From positions 18,519,215 to 18,583,214 of the forward strand of contig OX328112.1 of NCBI GenBank assembly GCA_946811185.2: a stretch of DNA of 64,000 nt, written 5' to 3'. The notes beneath the pieces are model-generated. The model saw only the letters and a list, made by a program, of their open reading frames with translations. It made no database searches and was not told the DNA's origin. This DNA is from Hippopus hippopus (taxonomy: Eukaryota > Mollusca > Bivalvia > Cardiida > Cardiidae). The translations under genes were made by a program, and so were the position numbers. How positions within the stretch are numbered: position 1 is the first letter of the stretch; every line of letters begins with the position of its first letter. Shown one piece after another: positions 21,301 to 29,613 of the stretch.

Positions 21301-22832
21301 TTGCTCCTTTTCACACCGAAGAAATTATTTCCCTTTCTTCCAAATGTTTGTGACCTCTGTTTAAATTTTAACATATTTAGGTATGTCTGAAATAACTTGA
21401 ACGGATTGATTAAATGCATTTTTCCCATTAAACCTTAATCACACGAGATCCTGCGACACGGGGGAATAAAAACGTTTGGAAAAAGTCCTGAGAACGAGAG
21501 AAAATGCAGATAACCAACATTTTCTCCTATTACCAAAATGTTTTCTGTCCTTTAAAAGACAAATCCCGTGATTTGAGCTACGTTTGAAATCTTCTAACTA
21601 CAAACCTCCTGCGAAGATAACATGTAAATGATCAGACTGCACTTTCTTGCTGAAGAATCATCATAAACCGATATAAATCATTGACATCCAAACGGGGGAC
21701 CCCTCTGAATCTGAACTTTCAAAGTAGCAATCTAGTTCGAAACTGCAGTTAGTGGCCATAAATATTTCATCCAAAAATAACACCACTGTGTTTTAGAGAG
21801 CTACAATTTTGATATCAGGCGACGAACACTACTAGCATGTTATTGCAAATAGCTCTAGTAACAATCCTTAATACTAGTATTGTTTTCCTTAGAGTCGAAT
21901 GATCAGAAGCAGTGGAATTAATTTTCTTGCACACCGAAAAATACATGTGCATTGTATGTCAGTGAGATTTCGGAATTCAAAGGATGAAATATTTATGGCT
22001 TCTCGGGAAGTCGCAGCTTAAAGCAAAACTTCTAGCAAGTGTCTCGCAATGAAGTCTGATATAATGATAATGAAAAAAAAAAATCTGTTACTTGAGTCAA
22101 TTATGACATGGCTTACGAGTGTTGAGCAGAAAGTTCGTTGAGTTCTTCATAACTTTTTAATTTGATGTCCAATTGCTTTCAGATTTTCATTTGTTTAATC
22201 ATAGTTTTATATCAATTTCAAGGTCAAAAAAATCATCAGTCATATTTTACTTTGAATATATTTATTTTCACCCTAAAAAGCGCAAGGTTAACGTTAACGT
22301 GGTAGCCGTTATGACCGTTGTAAAAGGAGTCATAGCAACTACGTTTCTGAAACAATTTGTCTGAAACTTTCCAATTTTGTTTATTATGAATAGATCTTAC
22401 ACATATGAAAATTTGAGTGTAATAGCACCAATAGTTTTAATTTACAAATTCCACTTTTTGCTCAGCCCTCGTAGCACAAGGGAATTTATGAATAAATATT
22501 ACAATGTATCGAAAGGGTCAAAGAGCAGTAGCTATAAAACTGCGAAGAGAAATAGCAATTGATCAGACTGCACTTTCTTGCTGAAGAATCATCATAAACC
22601 GATATAAGTCATTGACATTCAACCCAGGGCATTCAAAGGAGAAGTCTGGTTTGAAACTATGGCTCGAGAGTAAGCATTTCCCAGCCTCGGAAAGTCTCAG
22701 TTTACAGCAAAACCTCTGGGGCGGTGGAGAGGTCTCACAACAAAGTTTGATAAATAATAACGAACAAAAATTGTTACCTGAATCAGTTGTGACAAGGCTT
22801 AGAACAAGAAAAGTTATGAATAAATTTCCCAT
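11464..22832 (-). CDS. Divergent nicotinic-type Cys-loop receptor subunit, 8 exons
   Basis: Rebuilt from splice sites: exons 22832-22778, 19031-18898, 18169-18125, 16798-16689, 15282-15131, 14689-14521, 14060-13843 and 12302-11464. They total 1722 nt (573 residues plus TAG) and all intron phases match. Exon 3 is 45 bp and exon 4 is 110 bp, the sizes usual in vertebrate nicotinic receptor genes. Domains: signal peptide 1-18, extracellular beta-sandwich about 19-227, M1-M2 about 231-284, M3 about 296-317, long cytoplasmic loop, M4 near 547-573. The Cys-loop is C149-C163 with FPFD. Family role: pentameric ligand-gated channel in the plasma membrane. Odd points: no vicinal Cys pair in loop C, loop-B Trp replaced by Val170, M2 lining positions hydrophobic. 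It is probably a non-alpha, auxiliary or differently gated subunit. The ligand cannot be told. Confidence 0.9.
12303..13842 (-). other. Receptor intron 7
   Basis: GT at 13842-13841, AG at 12304-12303. It holds a family C end fragment (12461-12490), a family A-like hairpin with the variant core aaatcgctcctactgagcaa (about 12780-12850) and a partial family C element (13417-13560). The rest is AT-rich and unassigned. Confidence 0.75.
13843..14060 (-). CDS. Receptor exon 7: pre-M1, M1 and M2
   Basis: Encodes residues 222-294. After V-K-R-K comes M1 (W-Y-A-V-N-I-L-V-P-W), then S-G-E-K, then M2. Glu at -1' and Lys at 0' are kept, as in cation channels. Lining positions are Val2', Ile6', Val9' and Val13', and 20' is Ser. 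The proline following M2 (F-L-P-T-S) and P-L-L-G are kept. Confidence 0.92.
14225..14408. repeat. Family D element in receptor intron 6
   Basis: Imperfect inverted repeat between gcattcaccaaccattcta and ttggttgatgaatacgg, with an inner stem around gcaaatcagtaattgcgtta. Confidence 0.6.
14521..14689 (-). CDS. Receptor exon 6: loop B to loop C region
   Basis: Acceptor tgtacttacag, donor AAT|gtaagt. Encodes residues 166-221. It reads S-V-G-T-V-V-Y-D just after the Cys-loop, so the conserved F-G-S-W-T-Y has lost its Trp. E-W-S-L matches the usual E-W-x-L. There is no cysteine anywhere in the exon, hence no loop-C Cys-Cys pair. Confidence 0.9.
15131..15282 (-). CDS. Receptor exon 5: loop A/E and Cys-loop
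   Basis: Encodes residues 115-165, acceptor ttttgtgacag, donor ATAA|gtaagt. The Cys-loop is C149 and C163 with 13 residues between and the invariant F-P-F-D at 156-159, the signature of the superfamily. Confidence 0.95.
15427..15637 (-). repeat. Family A copy in receptor intron 4
   Basis: Bounded by TTAA on both sides (ttaactccttatcacc, ggaaaagagttaa). The core is decayed (gacggtgctgcttactagca). Confidence 0.75.
15638..16449 (-). other. Receptor intron 4, mostly unassigned
   Basis: Carries a piece of about 115 bp (15829-15945, gcgtagctgaatgcgctggg .. gtgcacatgtttattcggc) repeated at 20229-20395. No exon was seen in the rest. Confidence 0.5.
15829..15945. repeat. Dispersed repeat also present at 20229-20395
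   Basis: The shared text includes tagctgaatg, ttttgacctact, ggtaaaaaatgt, acatgtttattc and gggcccct. Only two copies are in the window. Confidence 0.65.
16450..16574. repeat. Near-perfect intronic hairpin, arms about 50 bp
   Basis: The left arm 16450-16504 (..tagcacattggcgactccct..) pairs with 16525-16574, with one two-base bulge and few mismatches. The AT-rich loop is about 20 nt. It lies in receptor intron 4, 115 bp past the exon 4 donor. Confidence 0.85.
16689..16798 (-). CDS. Receptor exon 4 (110 bp): loop D and loop A
   Basis: Acceptor tttttatcag, donor GA|gtatgt. Encodes residues 79-114 and part of 115. W-K-D-S-H-F-S-W-M-P corresponds to the W-x-D-x-x-L-x-W-x-P block (loop D Trp kept, W80), and V-W-R-P-G-I-I-I-D-N to the W-x-P-D-I-x-L-x-N block, with Asp replaced by Gly109. 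The length equals exon 4 of vertebrate nicotinic genes. Confidence 0.92.
16886..17545. repeat. Composite repeat block in receptor intron 3
   Basis: A family A end (16886-16935, taccaaacgacaaaatttta), an inverted-repeat segment with gctcaactgagttcgtgctc / cgctcagctgagttgagcgc at its edges, a family D copy inside it (17088-17278), then a partial reverse family A copy (17364-17545). Confidence 0.6.
17088..17278. repeat. Family D element
   Basis: Strong inverted repeat: gtatttacaaaccattctta pairs with tagaatggttggtgaatac-type text, and gatttt..aaatttgaaagtaac pairs with gttactttcaaatttag.. across a short loop. Confidence 0.75.
17546..18124 (-). other. Receptor intron 3, proximal part
   Basis: No exon found. 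It includes a degenerate ATC/CAT microsatellite at about 17950-18020. Confidence 0.5.
18125..18169 (-). CDS. Receptor exon 3 (45 bp)
   Basis: Short exon between acceptor tttgtctgcag and donor AGC|gtaagt, phase 0 on both sides. Encodes D-F-D-K-Q-M-F-S-A-D-G-L-I-T-S (64-78), matching the vDeknQ..s.n.w segment of the family. The canonical nicotinic exon 3 is also 45 bp. Confidence 0.9.
18233..18460 (-). repeat. Family A, intact copy in receptor intron 2
   Basis: TTAA at 18233-18236 and 18457-18460. The hairpin core gaaaatgctggttaccagca is fully paired and the length is 228 bp. Confidence 0.85.
18703..18736. repeat. Poly(C) tract
   Basis: A long homopolymer of C in receptor intron 2; its length is likely unstable or uncertain in the assembly. 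Confidence 0.95.
18898..19031 (-). CDS. Receptor exon 2: N-terminal helix and first strand
   Basis: Acceptor tttttcttttcag, donor CTG|gtgatt. Encodes residues 19-63. L-F-T-A-L-T-F-D-Y-N-A-D-L-R-P followed by V-N-V-S-V-T-L-T-L is the typical N-terminal helix, Y-N..R-P and V-x-V-x-L-x-L of Cys-loop receptors. Confidence 0.92.
19032..19354 (-). other. Receptor intron 1, AT-rich low-complexity part
   Basis: Runs of ttatt and a short cat/tca microsatellite (about 19128-19160). No exon. Confidence 0.5.
19355..19561 (-). repeat. Family B, intact copy (207 bp)
   Basis: TTAA on both edges (ttaaacctttatcc, cagcctaagggttaa). The hairpin gatcagactgcacagaacgt is perfectly self-complementary with its other arm. 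A good reference copy. Confidence 0.82.
19612..19690. repeat. CTT microsatellite
   Basis: (CTT/TTC)n with minor interruptions. A Lys/Arg-rich ORF on the minus strand here is only this repeat translated. Confidence 0.95.
19946..20202 (+). repeat. Family C element in receptor intron 1
   Basis: Left end gagccatgctaagtgaaaag, right end tcatagagcatggc. The central stem is ggtcagcctacgcggactat with gcaggctgacc. Confidence 0.75.
20229..20395. repeat. Second copy of the 15829 repeat, tail duplicated
   Basis: Same text as 15829-15945, with the tail (gtaaaaaat.. atgtttattc..agggcccct) present twice. Confidence 0.65.
20768..21165. repeat. Family A copy followed by family B copy
   Basis: A reverse family A copy (20768-20994) has the core agaagaaaatgctagtcacc. 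It shares its end TTAA region with a partial family B copy (20991-21165, atcagactgcac..gtgcattctgat). Confidence 0.7.
21245..21605. repeat. Two degenerate family A pieces
   Basis: 21245-21320 has a variant core (ggagcgattaaagaaagcaa/ttgctcc). 21433-21605 has ttaatcacacgagatcc and cttctaactacaaacc remnants. Confidence 0.5.
21633..22150 (-). pseudogene. Decayed duplicate of receptor exon 1 and adjacent intron
   Basis: 21633-21690 repeats 22557-22615 almost exactly (gatcagactgcactttcttg, gaagaatcatcataaaccga). Further similarity leads to a degenerate copy of exon 1 at about 22150-22090 (complement of gttacttgagtcaattatga against gttacctgaatcagttgtga). The copy has indels and lost G of the donor (caagtaac instead of caggtaac), so it cannot encode the signal peptide. 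An extra segment of about 250 bp separates the two similar blocks. Confidence 0.6.
22778..22832 (-). CDS. Receptor exon 1: signal peptide
   Basis: ATG at 22832-22830, donor TCAG|gtaaca. It encodes an 18-residue hydrophobic leader (M-G-N-L-F-I-T-F-L-V-L-S-L-V-T-T-D-S), ending with one base of a split codon that joins exon 2 as Val. The phase match and leader position support it. A TTG-started longer frame is ignored. Promoter and 5' UTR would lie above 22833. Confidence 0.75.
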
Positions 22833-23191
22833 TGTATCCAAACAGTCAATGAGTTGTAACTAGACAGTCTGCAATCGTTCATTTTCAGAAAAAATTAAAT
22901 GTCACATTTTAATAATAACTTTAAAACATCCAATTACGAAATTTTTGTTGTCGTTTATGAATAATCCAGTACATTTTTTTTTCAACTTTCGCTATTTCAC
23001 GGTCAATCTTTTTTGAACAAAAGAACTATATTGTTTGTCTAATTACATTCCAAACGTTTTACCGAAACAATAATTTTTTTCCAATCCTGTTAAACGCTTT
23101 TACCCATTCGTAGTTACTTAACTCTTCACACAAAAATATAAGATAAATTTTTATACGAGTAATTGAAAGCATTTGAAGACAGTAAATAAAT
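22833..23191 (-). other. Putative receptor promoter/5' flank
   Basis: AT-rich with no clear TATA box at a fixed distance, and no repeat recognised. The transcription start cannot be placed. Confidence 0.3.
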
Positions 23192-23438
23192 GAGCTAAGC
23201 TCTGTGAAAATGGGGTTGAATGTATCTACAAAAATTATCGACACATGTCAGCCTGCGCACACTGACATGAATCGAAACTTTTTGTTTTTCGGTGAATTTT
23301 CCGAATTTTCAATGAAGGTTATACCTTCTGATTTATAAAAAAAAAATGGTTTATGGATCCGTAGTTATATGGTAATTTGCTCGGTATAATGCATCACAGA
23401 GATGCATGCAACCCCTTTTTTTACCAGAGAGCGGCTCA
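23192..23438 (+). repeat. Family C element
   Basis: Left end gagctaagctctgtgaaaat, right end tttttaccagagagcggctc. The central hairpin is shortened (tgtcagcctgcgcacactga). Confidence 0.7.
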
Positions 23439-23769
23439 TATGAAATTTTATATGCATAGACTGAAAGCATTTGAATCCAAATAAACGTTACTCAAATCGT
23501 GGATGGGATTTGTATTTGGAAGTCTAAAAAAATAGCTATTGTAATGAATACCTATGTTATTTTAGCATTTCCTCTGTTTTTACGACGGTGTTTCGGAAAG
23601 CCTTCCCAGTCTTCAGTGCTGTAAAAAAAAACGAGCATGCTTGAAATAGGGCTGCAGTGAATGGGAATGCAAGTATTCAGTAAATAGTCATCGACGTAAG
23701 CATAGGTGTCTTGAACAGAGTGAAAATATTCACTGAAGCTTCTTCCCTTGCCTATAAAATGTACTAAGC
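23439..23769. other. Unassigned DNA
   Basis: Contains a 73-codon minus-strand ORF (23552-23773) without a recognisable domain. Its proximal end overlaps the following 58-bp array, so it is not called as a gene. Confidence 0.35.
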
Positions 23770-24640
23770 TCATTTACAGGGCTCCTTCTTTTACCTTCAG
23801 AATGTCTAAAGATCTACTGCAACCCTGAAAAATTCCACCGTTTCTTACATAGTGTTTAATGCCTACAGCTCAACTCCAGCTCTTGACGGCTCATTCTGTT
23901 GCCTACAAAATGCATGGATATCGAAATATTAATTTAAACCATTTACACTCTTTCTGTTGTCTACAGAATGCTTTGATGTCTAAAACTCAATTCTAGTCCT
24001 CCAAAGTTTTTTCTATTTACTGCAAAATTGACAATTTTGACAGATCTGCCTAAAGCTCAGTTCCATTTCTTAAGTGCTCCTTCCCTTGCAAATTAAATGC
24101 ATTTAAAAACTCTGAAGCCCAGTTGCAGTCATTCAATGCCCTTTCTGTTGCCTACAGAATGCTTTAATGTCTAAAGCTCAATTCCAGTCCTGCAAGCCTC
24201 ATTCAATTGCCTACAGAATGCTGATATATCTAAAGCTCTATTCAACCCTGCAGACTCCTGCTATTGCCTAAAGAATGCTTTCATGTATAAAGCTCAATTG
24301 CAACCCTGCAAATTTCTTCCATAGCCTACAGAATGTTTAAATGTCTAAATGTCCATTCTTGTCCTCTGAAACTCCATCTAGTCTTCACAGAATGCCTTAA
24401 TGTCAAAGCTCAATTGAAGTCCTCCAAGGATCATTGAATTACAAACAGAATACTTAATTGTCTAAAGCCCAGATCCAGTACTCCGAGGCTTCTTAAATTG
24501 CCTCCAAAATGCTTTTAAAAATGCCTGAAGCTCATTTGCAGTCCTCTTGGTTTCTTGTTAATCTTCACAGAATATTTAAATGTCTTCCGCTCAATTTCAG
24601 CCTTCCAAGGCTCTTTCTATTGCTCAAAAGCTCCTTTTTG
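23770..24640. repeat. 58-bp tandem array, about 15 units
   Basis: Units read like gcctacagaatgctttaatg tctaaagctcaattccagtc ctgcaagg. gcctac(a)gaatgct starts at 24150, 24209, 24266 and 24324, so the period is 57-59. Units are diverged, so the array is old. No frame stays open. Confidence 0.8.
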
Positions 24641-24790
24641 AAACATTGTGATAGGAGGAGAAAATGCTACCCTTTCTAATCTATCCTTTTTAAGAGCAAC
24701 CCACCTTCATTTAAGTTATGTTTGATTTTGTCGTCTGCAAGTGCTTCATCTTTGGGCAAGTCTAAAATTTTGTCGTCTCGTAAATCTTAA
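24639..24790 (+). repeat. Family A, 3' half
   Basis: cattgtgataggaggagaaa, then gtcgtctgcaagtgctt and gtctaaaattttgtcgtctc to taa. The left half is lost at the array border. Confidence 0.6.
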
Positions 24791-25127
24791 TTCCAATCTT
24801 TATAGTCATTACATGGACTTCTGTCACTCTTCCTAGTTGACACATGACGTAAGTACATGTTCTAGTATTTTAAGTCCTACTAAACGTTTAAAGAAAAGGA
24901 AAATTCTGTTTTAAACTGCATGGAAAATATTGTGGAGAAAAAGCATTTGCTCGTTACAATAACGTATTCGTTTTTCCTCAAAGTTTTCTAAAAGATACAG
25001 ACGGTAGGGCGTGAAACGTTGTATTAAAACAGTATTGTGTCAGATATATTATTTATGGGCATAAAAGGATTTCAGTAAATGTTCAATAGGCTTGAAGTTC
25101 TCTTTTTGACCTGTTCCTTTTTCTTTT
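24791..25127. other. Unassigned DNA with a family A hairpin remnant
   Basis: A weak hairpin (gaaaatattgtggagaaaaa .. ttttcctcaaagttttc) at about 24922-24990. Otherwise nothing recognised. Confidence 0.4.
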
Positions 25128-25790
25128 TTAACTCTTTACCAAACAATCCCGAGCTTTAAGACCCCGACGAAGAAGGCCATTCAAAACGTTGTGGGAAAAG
25201 GAGAAAATGCTGGAAATCAGCATTTTCTCCTTTTCCCACAATGATTTCTTTCGTTTCAAGGAGGAATCCATTAATTTGAGCCACAATTGAATTAATGCTT
25301 GTAAAGGCTTTCAGTTTGAAAAAGTCTAAAATTTTGTCGTGCAGTAAAGAATTAACCCTTTACCAAACAATTCCGAGTTTTAACGACCCTGGCGAAGAAT
25401 CCCACTGAAAACATTTGTGGAAAAGGAGAAAATGCTGGTAACCGGCTCCTTTTCCCACTATTGTTTCTACCTTGTCAAAGACCAGTTCCATTATTTGAGT
25501 AACATTTAGATTGTCGTTTGCAAACGCTTTGGATTTGGACCAGTCCAAAATTTTGTCGTGTGGTAAGAAGTTAACCCTTAGACTGGTGGGGAAAAAAATA
25601 TTGAAATATTTCAGCAAAATGGGTAGAACTCAAACGTTTATAGTTCAGACATTCTTTTCGCTAGGAAAAAAATCTCACCGGCATCGGACGGTGTATATTC
25701 AAGATCCGATTGCACGTTCCTGGCAGTCTGATTTTGATCTAGACTGTCTGCAAAAGCACACTGAATGGTACCTAGAAGAAGTCTAATGGG
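25128..25790 (+). repeat. Chain: two family A copies and one family B copy
   Basis: Copies at 25128-25355 (A), 25352-25574 (A) and 25571-25790 (B) share TTAA at 25352-25355 and 25571-25574. The first A has a near-perfect hairpin. The B copy is diverged (gatccgattgcacgttcctg). Confidence 0.8.
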
Positions 25791-25950
25791 TATAAAAACA
25801 AATCACTTTTTAATTTCCAATTAAAGATTTCGGGTTCAGTACACCAACAGTTGTTATCCGTTCAGGCGAAAAGGGTGTCACGAAACGAACTCTTATCTAT
25901 ACTAAATGTTTTTTTTTCCATACTCTTCGTCATTTTATTTAGAAATCAAA

Positions 25951-26070
25951 ATGAATGAATGAATGAATGAACGAACGAACGAACGAACGAACGAACGAAC
26001 GAACGAACGAACGAACGAACGAACGGACGGACGGACGGACGAACGAACGAACGAACGAATGAATAAATAA
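25951..26070. repeat. GAAC/GAAT/GGAC tetranucleotide microsatellite
   Basis: A (GAAT)n, (GAAC)n, (GGAC)n, (GAAC)n, (AATA)n series of about 30 units. Confidence 0.95.
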
Positions 26071-26075
26071 ATAAT

Positions 26076-26324
26076 GAGCAACGCTTTGTGAAAAGGCAAT
26101 TTAATGTGTCTGCAAAAAGTATTGACCCAGGTCAGCCTGCGCGGACTGCGCAGGCTGACCTGGACCGAAACTTTTTGCTTTTGGTAAATTTACAGGTTTG
26201 CATGTTCAAGGACCATTCTACCTCATGCTGGTTGTTTGACAAAATAGGTATTTTGGATCCATAATCATATGACGACTTGCGGGGATAAATGCATTAAACC
26301 TGTCCTGTTGCCAGAGCATTGCTC
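26076..26324 (+). repeat. Family C element
   Basis: Left end gagcaacgctttgtgaaaag, right end gttgccagagcattgctc. Perfect central stem caggtcagcctgcgcggact / gcgcaggctgacctg. It adjoins the microsatellite. Confidence 0.78.
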
Positions 26325-27053
26325 ATCTCAAATAAAAGAGCACAAGGGGCAAAAGTGTAGAAACAAACTGATTGATTTATTAATTGAATGAGCTTTTGTG
26401 CTGCTTTCAATATTTTTTCGGTTCTTTCACTGCGACAGCTTGCTTATTTATGTTTGTCCTCGTTTCACTAGTATCCTACAAGGCTACCGTTTTGAAGTGC
26501 TTTACGCAACTTTAGACACTCCCACGATGAATTCAAAGCTTCCAGTGAGACTCGAACCCAGGGCTTCCAGATAACGAGTCCTACACTTTATCACCGCGCC
26601 ACGCATGATATCTCAATATTACTATAATAGGAAACCATATTGGGATTTTGTTAATTTCACCCTTTTATCTATATTTTCTCGTAAATCAGTGATTTTGTTG
26701 TTTCACTTACTACAAGCACAACGCTTGTAACTTAAGTCATGTATTTGTTACTGTGTTTATTGTGAGACAGTGATAAACAGCATTTGTTTGTTACAATAAA
26801 ATCAACTTTTCCAACAGTTCTTTTTTACTTTTATATTCTAAAAAGGCATTTATTTTTACATGTAATATCTCCTTTACTTCAATCAGACGAAGAAGAGTAT
26901 GCATGCATACGGATCGGTTCACCGAAAGGGAATTAACAAATACATTTGTTAGGAACTGGTTACGCTAAGAGTTATTTCCCTTACATTTTAATACTGAAGA
27001 TTGATTTCATAGGCAAAATCCTGCTTTCAGAATCTTCATATGTTCATCCTTAT
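26325..27053. other. Intergenic DNA with a tRNA-like fossil
   Basis: AT-rich. Apart from the tRNA-like segment at 26535-26612 nothing is recognised. Confidence 0.4.
26535..26612 (-). mobile_element. tRNA-like sequence, probable SINE head
   Basis: The minus strand reads gcgtggcgcggtgataaagt .. ccctgggttcgagtctcact: an A-box-like TGGCGCGGTGA and a B box GGTTCGAGTC. The acceptor stem does not pair well, so it is called a SINE relic rather than a tRNA gene. Confidence 0.5.
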
Positions 27054-27385
27054 CCCTTCACCGCAAAGTCCCAGTTTATTAACGACCATAAGAAAGAAAG
27101 CCTTTGAAAACACTTTGGAAAAAGGAGAAAATGCTGGTAACCAGCATTTTCTCCTCTCGGAGTGTTTTCTACGCTTTCAAATACACATCCATCCCATAGT
27201 TAAAGCCACAGTGTAACTTGTAATTTGCAACTGCCTTGAATTTGGACTACTCCAAAATCTTGCCAAGTGGTAAAGGGTTAGACCGTTGGAACCGACCAAG
27301 CTTGCTTTTGAAGACAGTGTAGATCAAGATCAAACTGCATAGAAAGTTCTGTCTCACCTTGGATCTACACTATCTGCTACTCTAT
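27054..27385 (+). repeat. Family A copy followed by partial family B
   Basis: A copy 27054-27280 (core gaaaatgctggtaaccagca). From 27278 a partial B copy has the hairpin gatcaagatcaaactgcata with degraded arms. Confidence 0.7.
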
Positions 27386-27892
27386 AACATTAGAGCCAAA
27401 ACAACACTGAACTTGCAATTTTCGGTTTTTTTTTTGTTAATGGAAAAGGTCTGTTTCAATAATGTAGCACTGTGTGGATTAAGCTTATCTGTTTAATTGG
27501 CTGAGACACTATTTCATTGCTTTCCATACAATGTAGAGAGAAAAAGTGTGTGTGAACGGGGGCGGGGTTGACAAACATACATGCATTATTGCATTACATA
27601 CACACTTATTCATTAATCAAACTTCGATACTTTTCGACACAATAGAACACCCACTCTTACGCCAACAGCAACAGATTTTATGATGCTGCGATAATAATTT
27701 AAGTTCCCACAGGGACGAATCCAGGAAAACATCTAAGCATCTGGATTAGGACACGCATCCACAACGAACATCGCCATATTTGTCTTCGCTTCATGAATGC
27801 GAGTGCAATCCTGATAAAACGTATGTATGAGCAATTAATTCTAAACTTTGAATAACTTGATTGGTTGATTGATTGATTGATTGATCCTACCT
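27386..27892. other. Unassigned DNA ending in a TTGA microsatellite
   Basis: No exon or repeat family recognised. (TTGA)n at 27859-27885 sits just left of the perfect palindrome. Confidence 0.4.
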
Positions 27893-27981
27893 ACATATCG
27901 TCGGTTTACTTCCAAAACCTCGTAACTACAGCTTGTAACAAGCTGTAGTTACGAGGTTTTGGAAGTAAACCGACGATATGT
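27893..27981. repeat. Perfect 89-nt palindrome (44-bp arms, 1-nt centre)
   Basis: 27893-27936 (acatatcgtcggtttacttc ..) is the exact reverse complement of 27938-27981, with a single A at 27937. No mismatch was found over 44 bp. It adjoins a (TTGA)n tract on the left and a candidate minus-strand stop codon on the right. Confidence 0.95.
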
Positions 27982-28068
27982 CACATCGGTAACACTGAAA
28001 CTAGATTGGAAATCGCGATCTTGACCATTTGCTGCTCCAGGTCAAAGTCGGACTTCTGGTACTCATTT
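27981..28068 (-). CDS. Candidate terminal exon, unknown protein
   Basis: On the minus strand an acceptor (ggcatacttacag) is followed by a frame of 28 codons, including E-Y-Q-K-S-D-F-D-L-E-Q-Q-M-V-K, closed by TGA at 27983-27981. No upstream exon or domain is identified. The plus strand of the same segment also reads as an open exon with donor TTTCT|gtaagt, so even the strand is uncertain. Confidence 0.22.
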
Positions 28069-28075
28069 CTGTAAG

Positions 28076-28727
28076 TATGCCATATGGCCTTTACAATAAG
28101 GTAGAGAAAGTAGCATCATGAACAGTGAGCATATTTGCAATTTTTTCCTCAAACAAAACTAAAGGTCTTCCCTCGAAACTCAATGTAAAAAGAGGGCCAA
28201 TTATGTTTCTTGTTAAGGTCACAGACACTAAATACTTCCGTTAGAAGTAAAAACGTTATGTTTACTTCCTCAAGGAATTGTCAAATAACATCAAAAACAC
28301 ATTTTGGATCTGACCTACCATTTTTTCTAATTAAGCAGTGTAGCGGAAGTTATTCATTTCAAATTTTCAAGTGGGACAACATTTTGAAATATGACCTGTA
28401 AGCATTCTATTCCGGTGTTCTTCTGACGAAAAGCTCTTACATTTCATAAATGCCAGCCTCGTCATGAAGTCAGCTCACGAGCGATTTGGCGGGAAAATTC
28501 CGAGCAAGGCGACAAACTGACGCAGTTCGGTCGAAATAGTATCAAGAATTCTACCCCCAAAAAGACGACTGCTATCGGCTCTTGTATCAGTCTATAAAAG
28601 GAAATTGAAGTGAATTGTGTTGTGCGTACATGTAGTGCTTTTATTCGGTTATTGAACTGACGGATGGGATTACTGTTTCGTGTATAAATCTTAGCCCCTA
28701 TTGTGTTGAACCTGGATTAAGTTGCTC
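28076..28727. other. Intergenic DNA with promoter-like motifs
   Basis: 28485-28497 reads tttggcgggaaaa, a consensus-like E2F site. 28593-28601 reads tataaaagg on the plus strand. No gene follows within the next few hundred bases on either strand that I can recognise. Confidence 0.35.
28485..28601 (+). promoter_or_regulatory. E2F-like site and TATA-like box, possible orphan promoter
   Basis: tttggcgggaaaa (28485-28497) and ctataaaagg (28592-28601) are 95 bp apart in a locally GC-richer stretch. An ATG at about 28663 opens only a 7-codon frame. A functional role is inference. Confidence 0.25.
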
Positions 28728-29145
28728 AAACAGTGTAGATCAAGATCAGATTGTAAAGATTTGGCAGTCTCAACTAGATTTACACTTTCCGCTATTTTTT
28801 TTACGCTATCCCCCTTTTTTTTACGAGCTATCTCTCAAAAAACTTTGAACTCCTAAACCTACGTGTGTTGCACTAATTTTGAATGTCCATTTTATTATAT
28901 TCTTAGCACTTCAAACGTTAACCCTACGCTGCTAAGCGCGACTCAAGGACCTTTTTCAGACCGTGTAGATCAAGATCAGACTGCACAGAACGTGCAGTCT
29001 GATCTTGGATCTACACTGTCCGATACGGAGATAACTTTCCTAAAAGGTACCTTTGAAATGGAAGAACTTGGGTTTTTACTGTCGGCTTGACTGCACAGAA
29101 TGTGCAGTCTGATCTTGAATCTATCCCGTCCGCCTTTTTCTTTTA
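28728..29145 (+). repeat. Family B copies
   Basis: A partial hairpin at 28728-28800, a better copy from TTAA 28918 with the perfect hairpin atcagactgcacagaacgtg, and an extra half hairpin (ctgcacagaatgtgcagtct) at 29089-29145. Confidence 0.72.
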
Positions 29146-29613
29146 AATATTCTTGCCAATAAATGACAATGCAATTCTTGTGTCATTTTTACTGACTAAA
29201 AAATTCCATTAAAGCAGCCTTCTACGACGTTTCAGAAACTTCGTGAAAAGTACTAATTAAACTGTTTATTATTTGCGTTCTTGTTTAATTCGGGAATTTT
29301 TTTGTTTCGCAGTTTTTCGTCAGAAAAGTGTTATCAAGTATAAGCATATAGAGCTTTCTCGGACAAGACAGATAAAGATCAGCATGCAACAAGCCTGCAG
29401 TCTGATCTTGGCTCTAAACCGTTCGCAATTTATTTCGAGTAATGTGAAAGTTACTTAGTGTATCGGTAATAGCGTACAGGAGATTTATCATTCATAAGAT
29501 ACAATCATTTATATAATAGTCTGCTTATTTTGTAAGATTACCCGCTGTTATTTACTTGTTTATTGAGGTCGACATTAATCCGTCTGTATAAACCCTTTTT
29601 TCTTGTCTTTTGT
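29146..29613. other. Unassigned DNA with a family B hairpin remnant
   Basis: 29365-29435 holds agataaagatcagcatgcaa .. gcagtctgatcttggctcta, a decayed family B hairpin. The rest is AT-rich and unassigned. Confidence 0.45.

Noticed and set aside
23552..23773. 73-codon minus-strand ORF
   Set aside because: No domain; its first codons overlap the 58-bp array and no splice sites fit.
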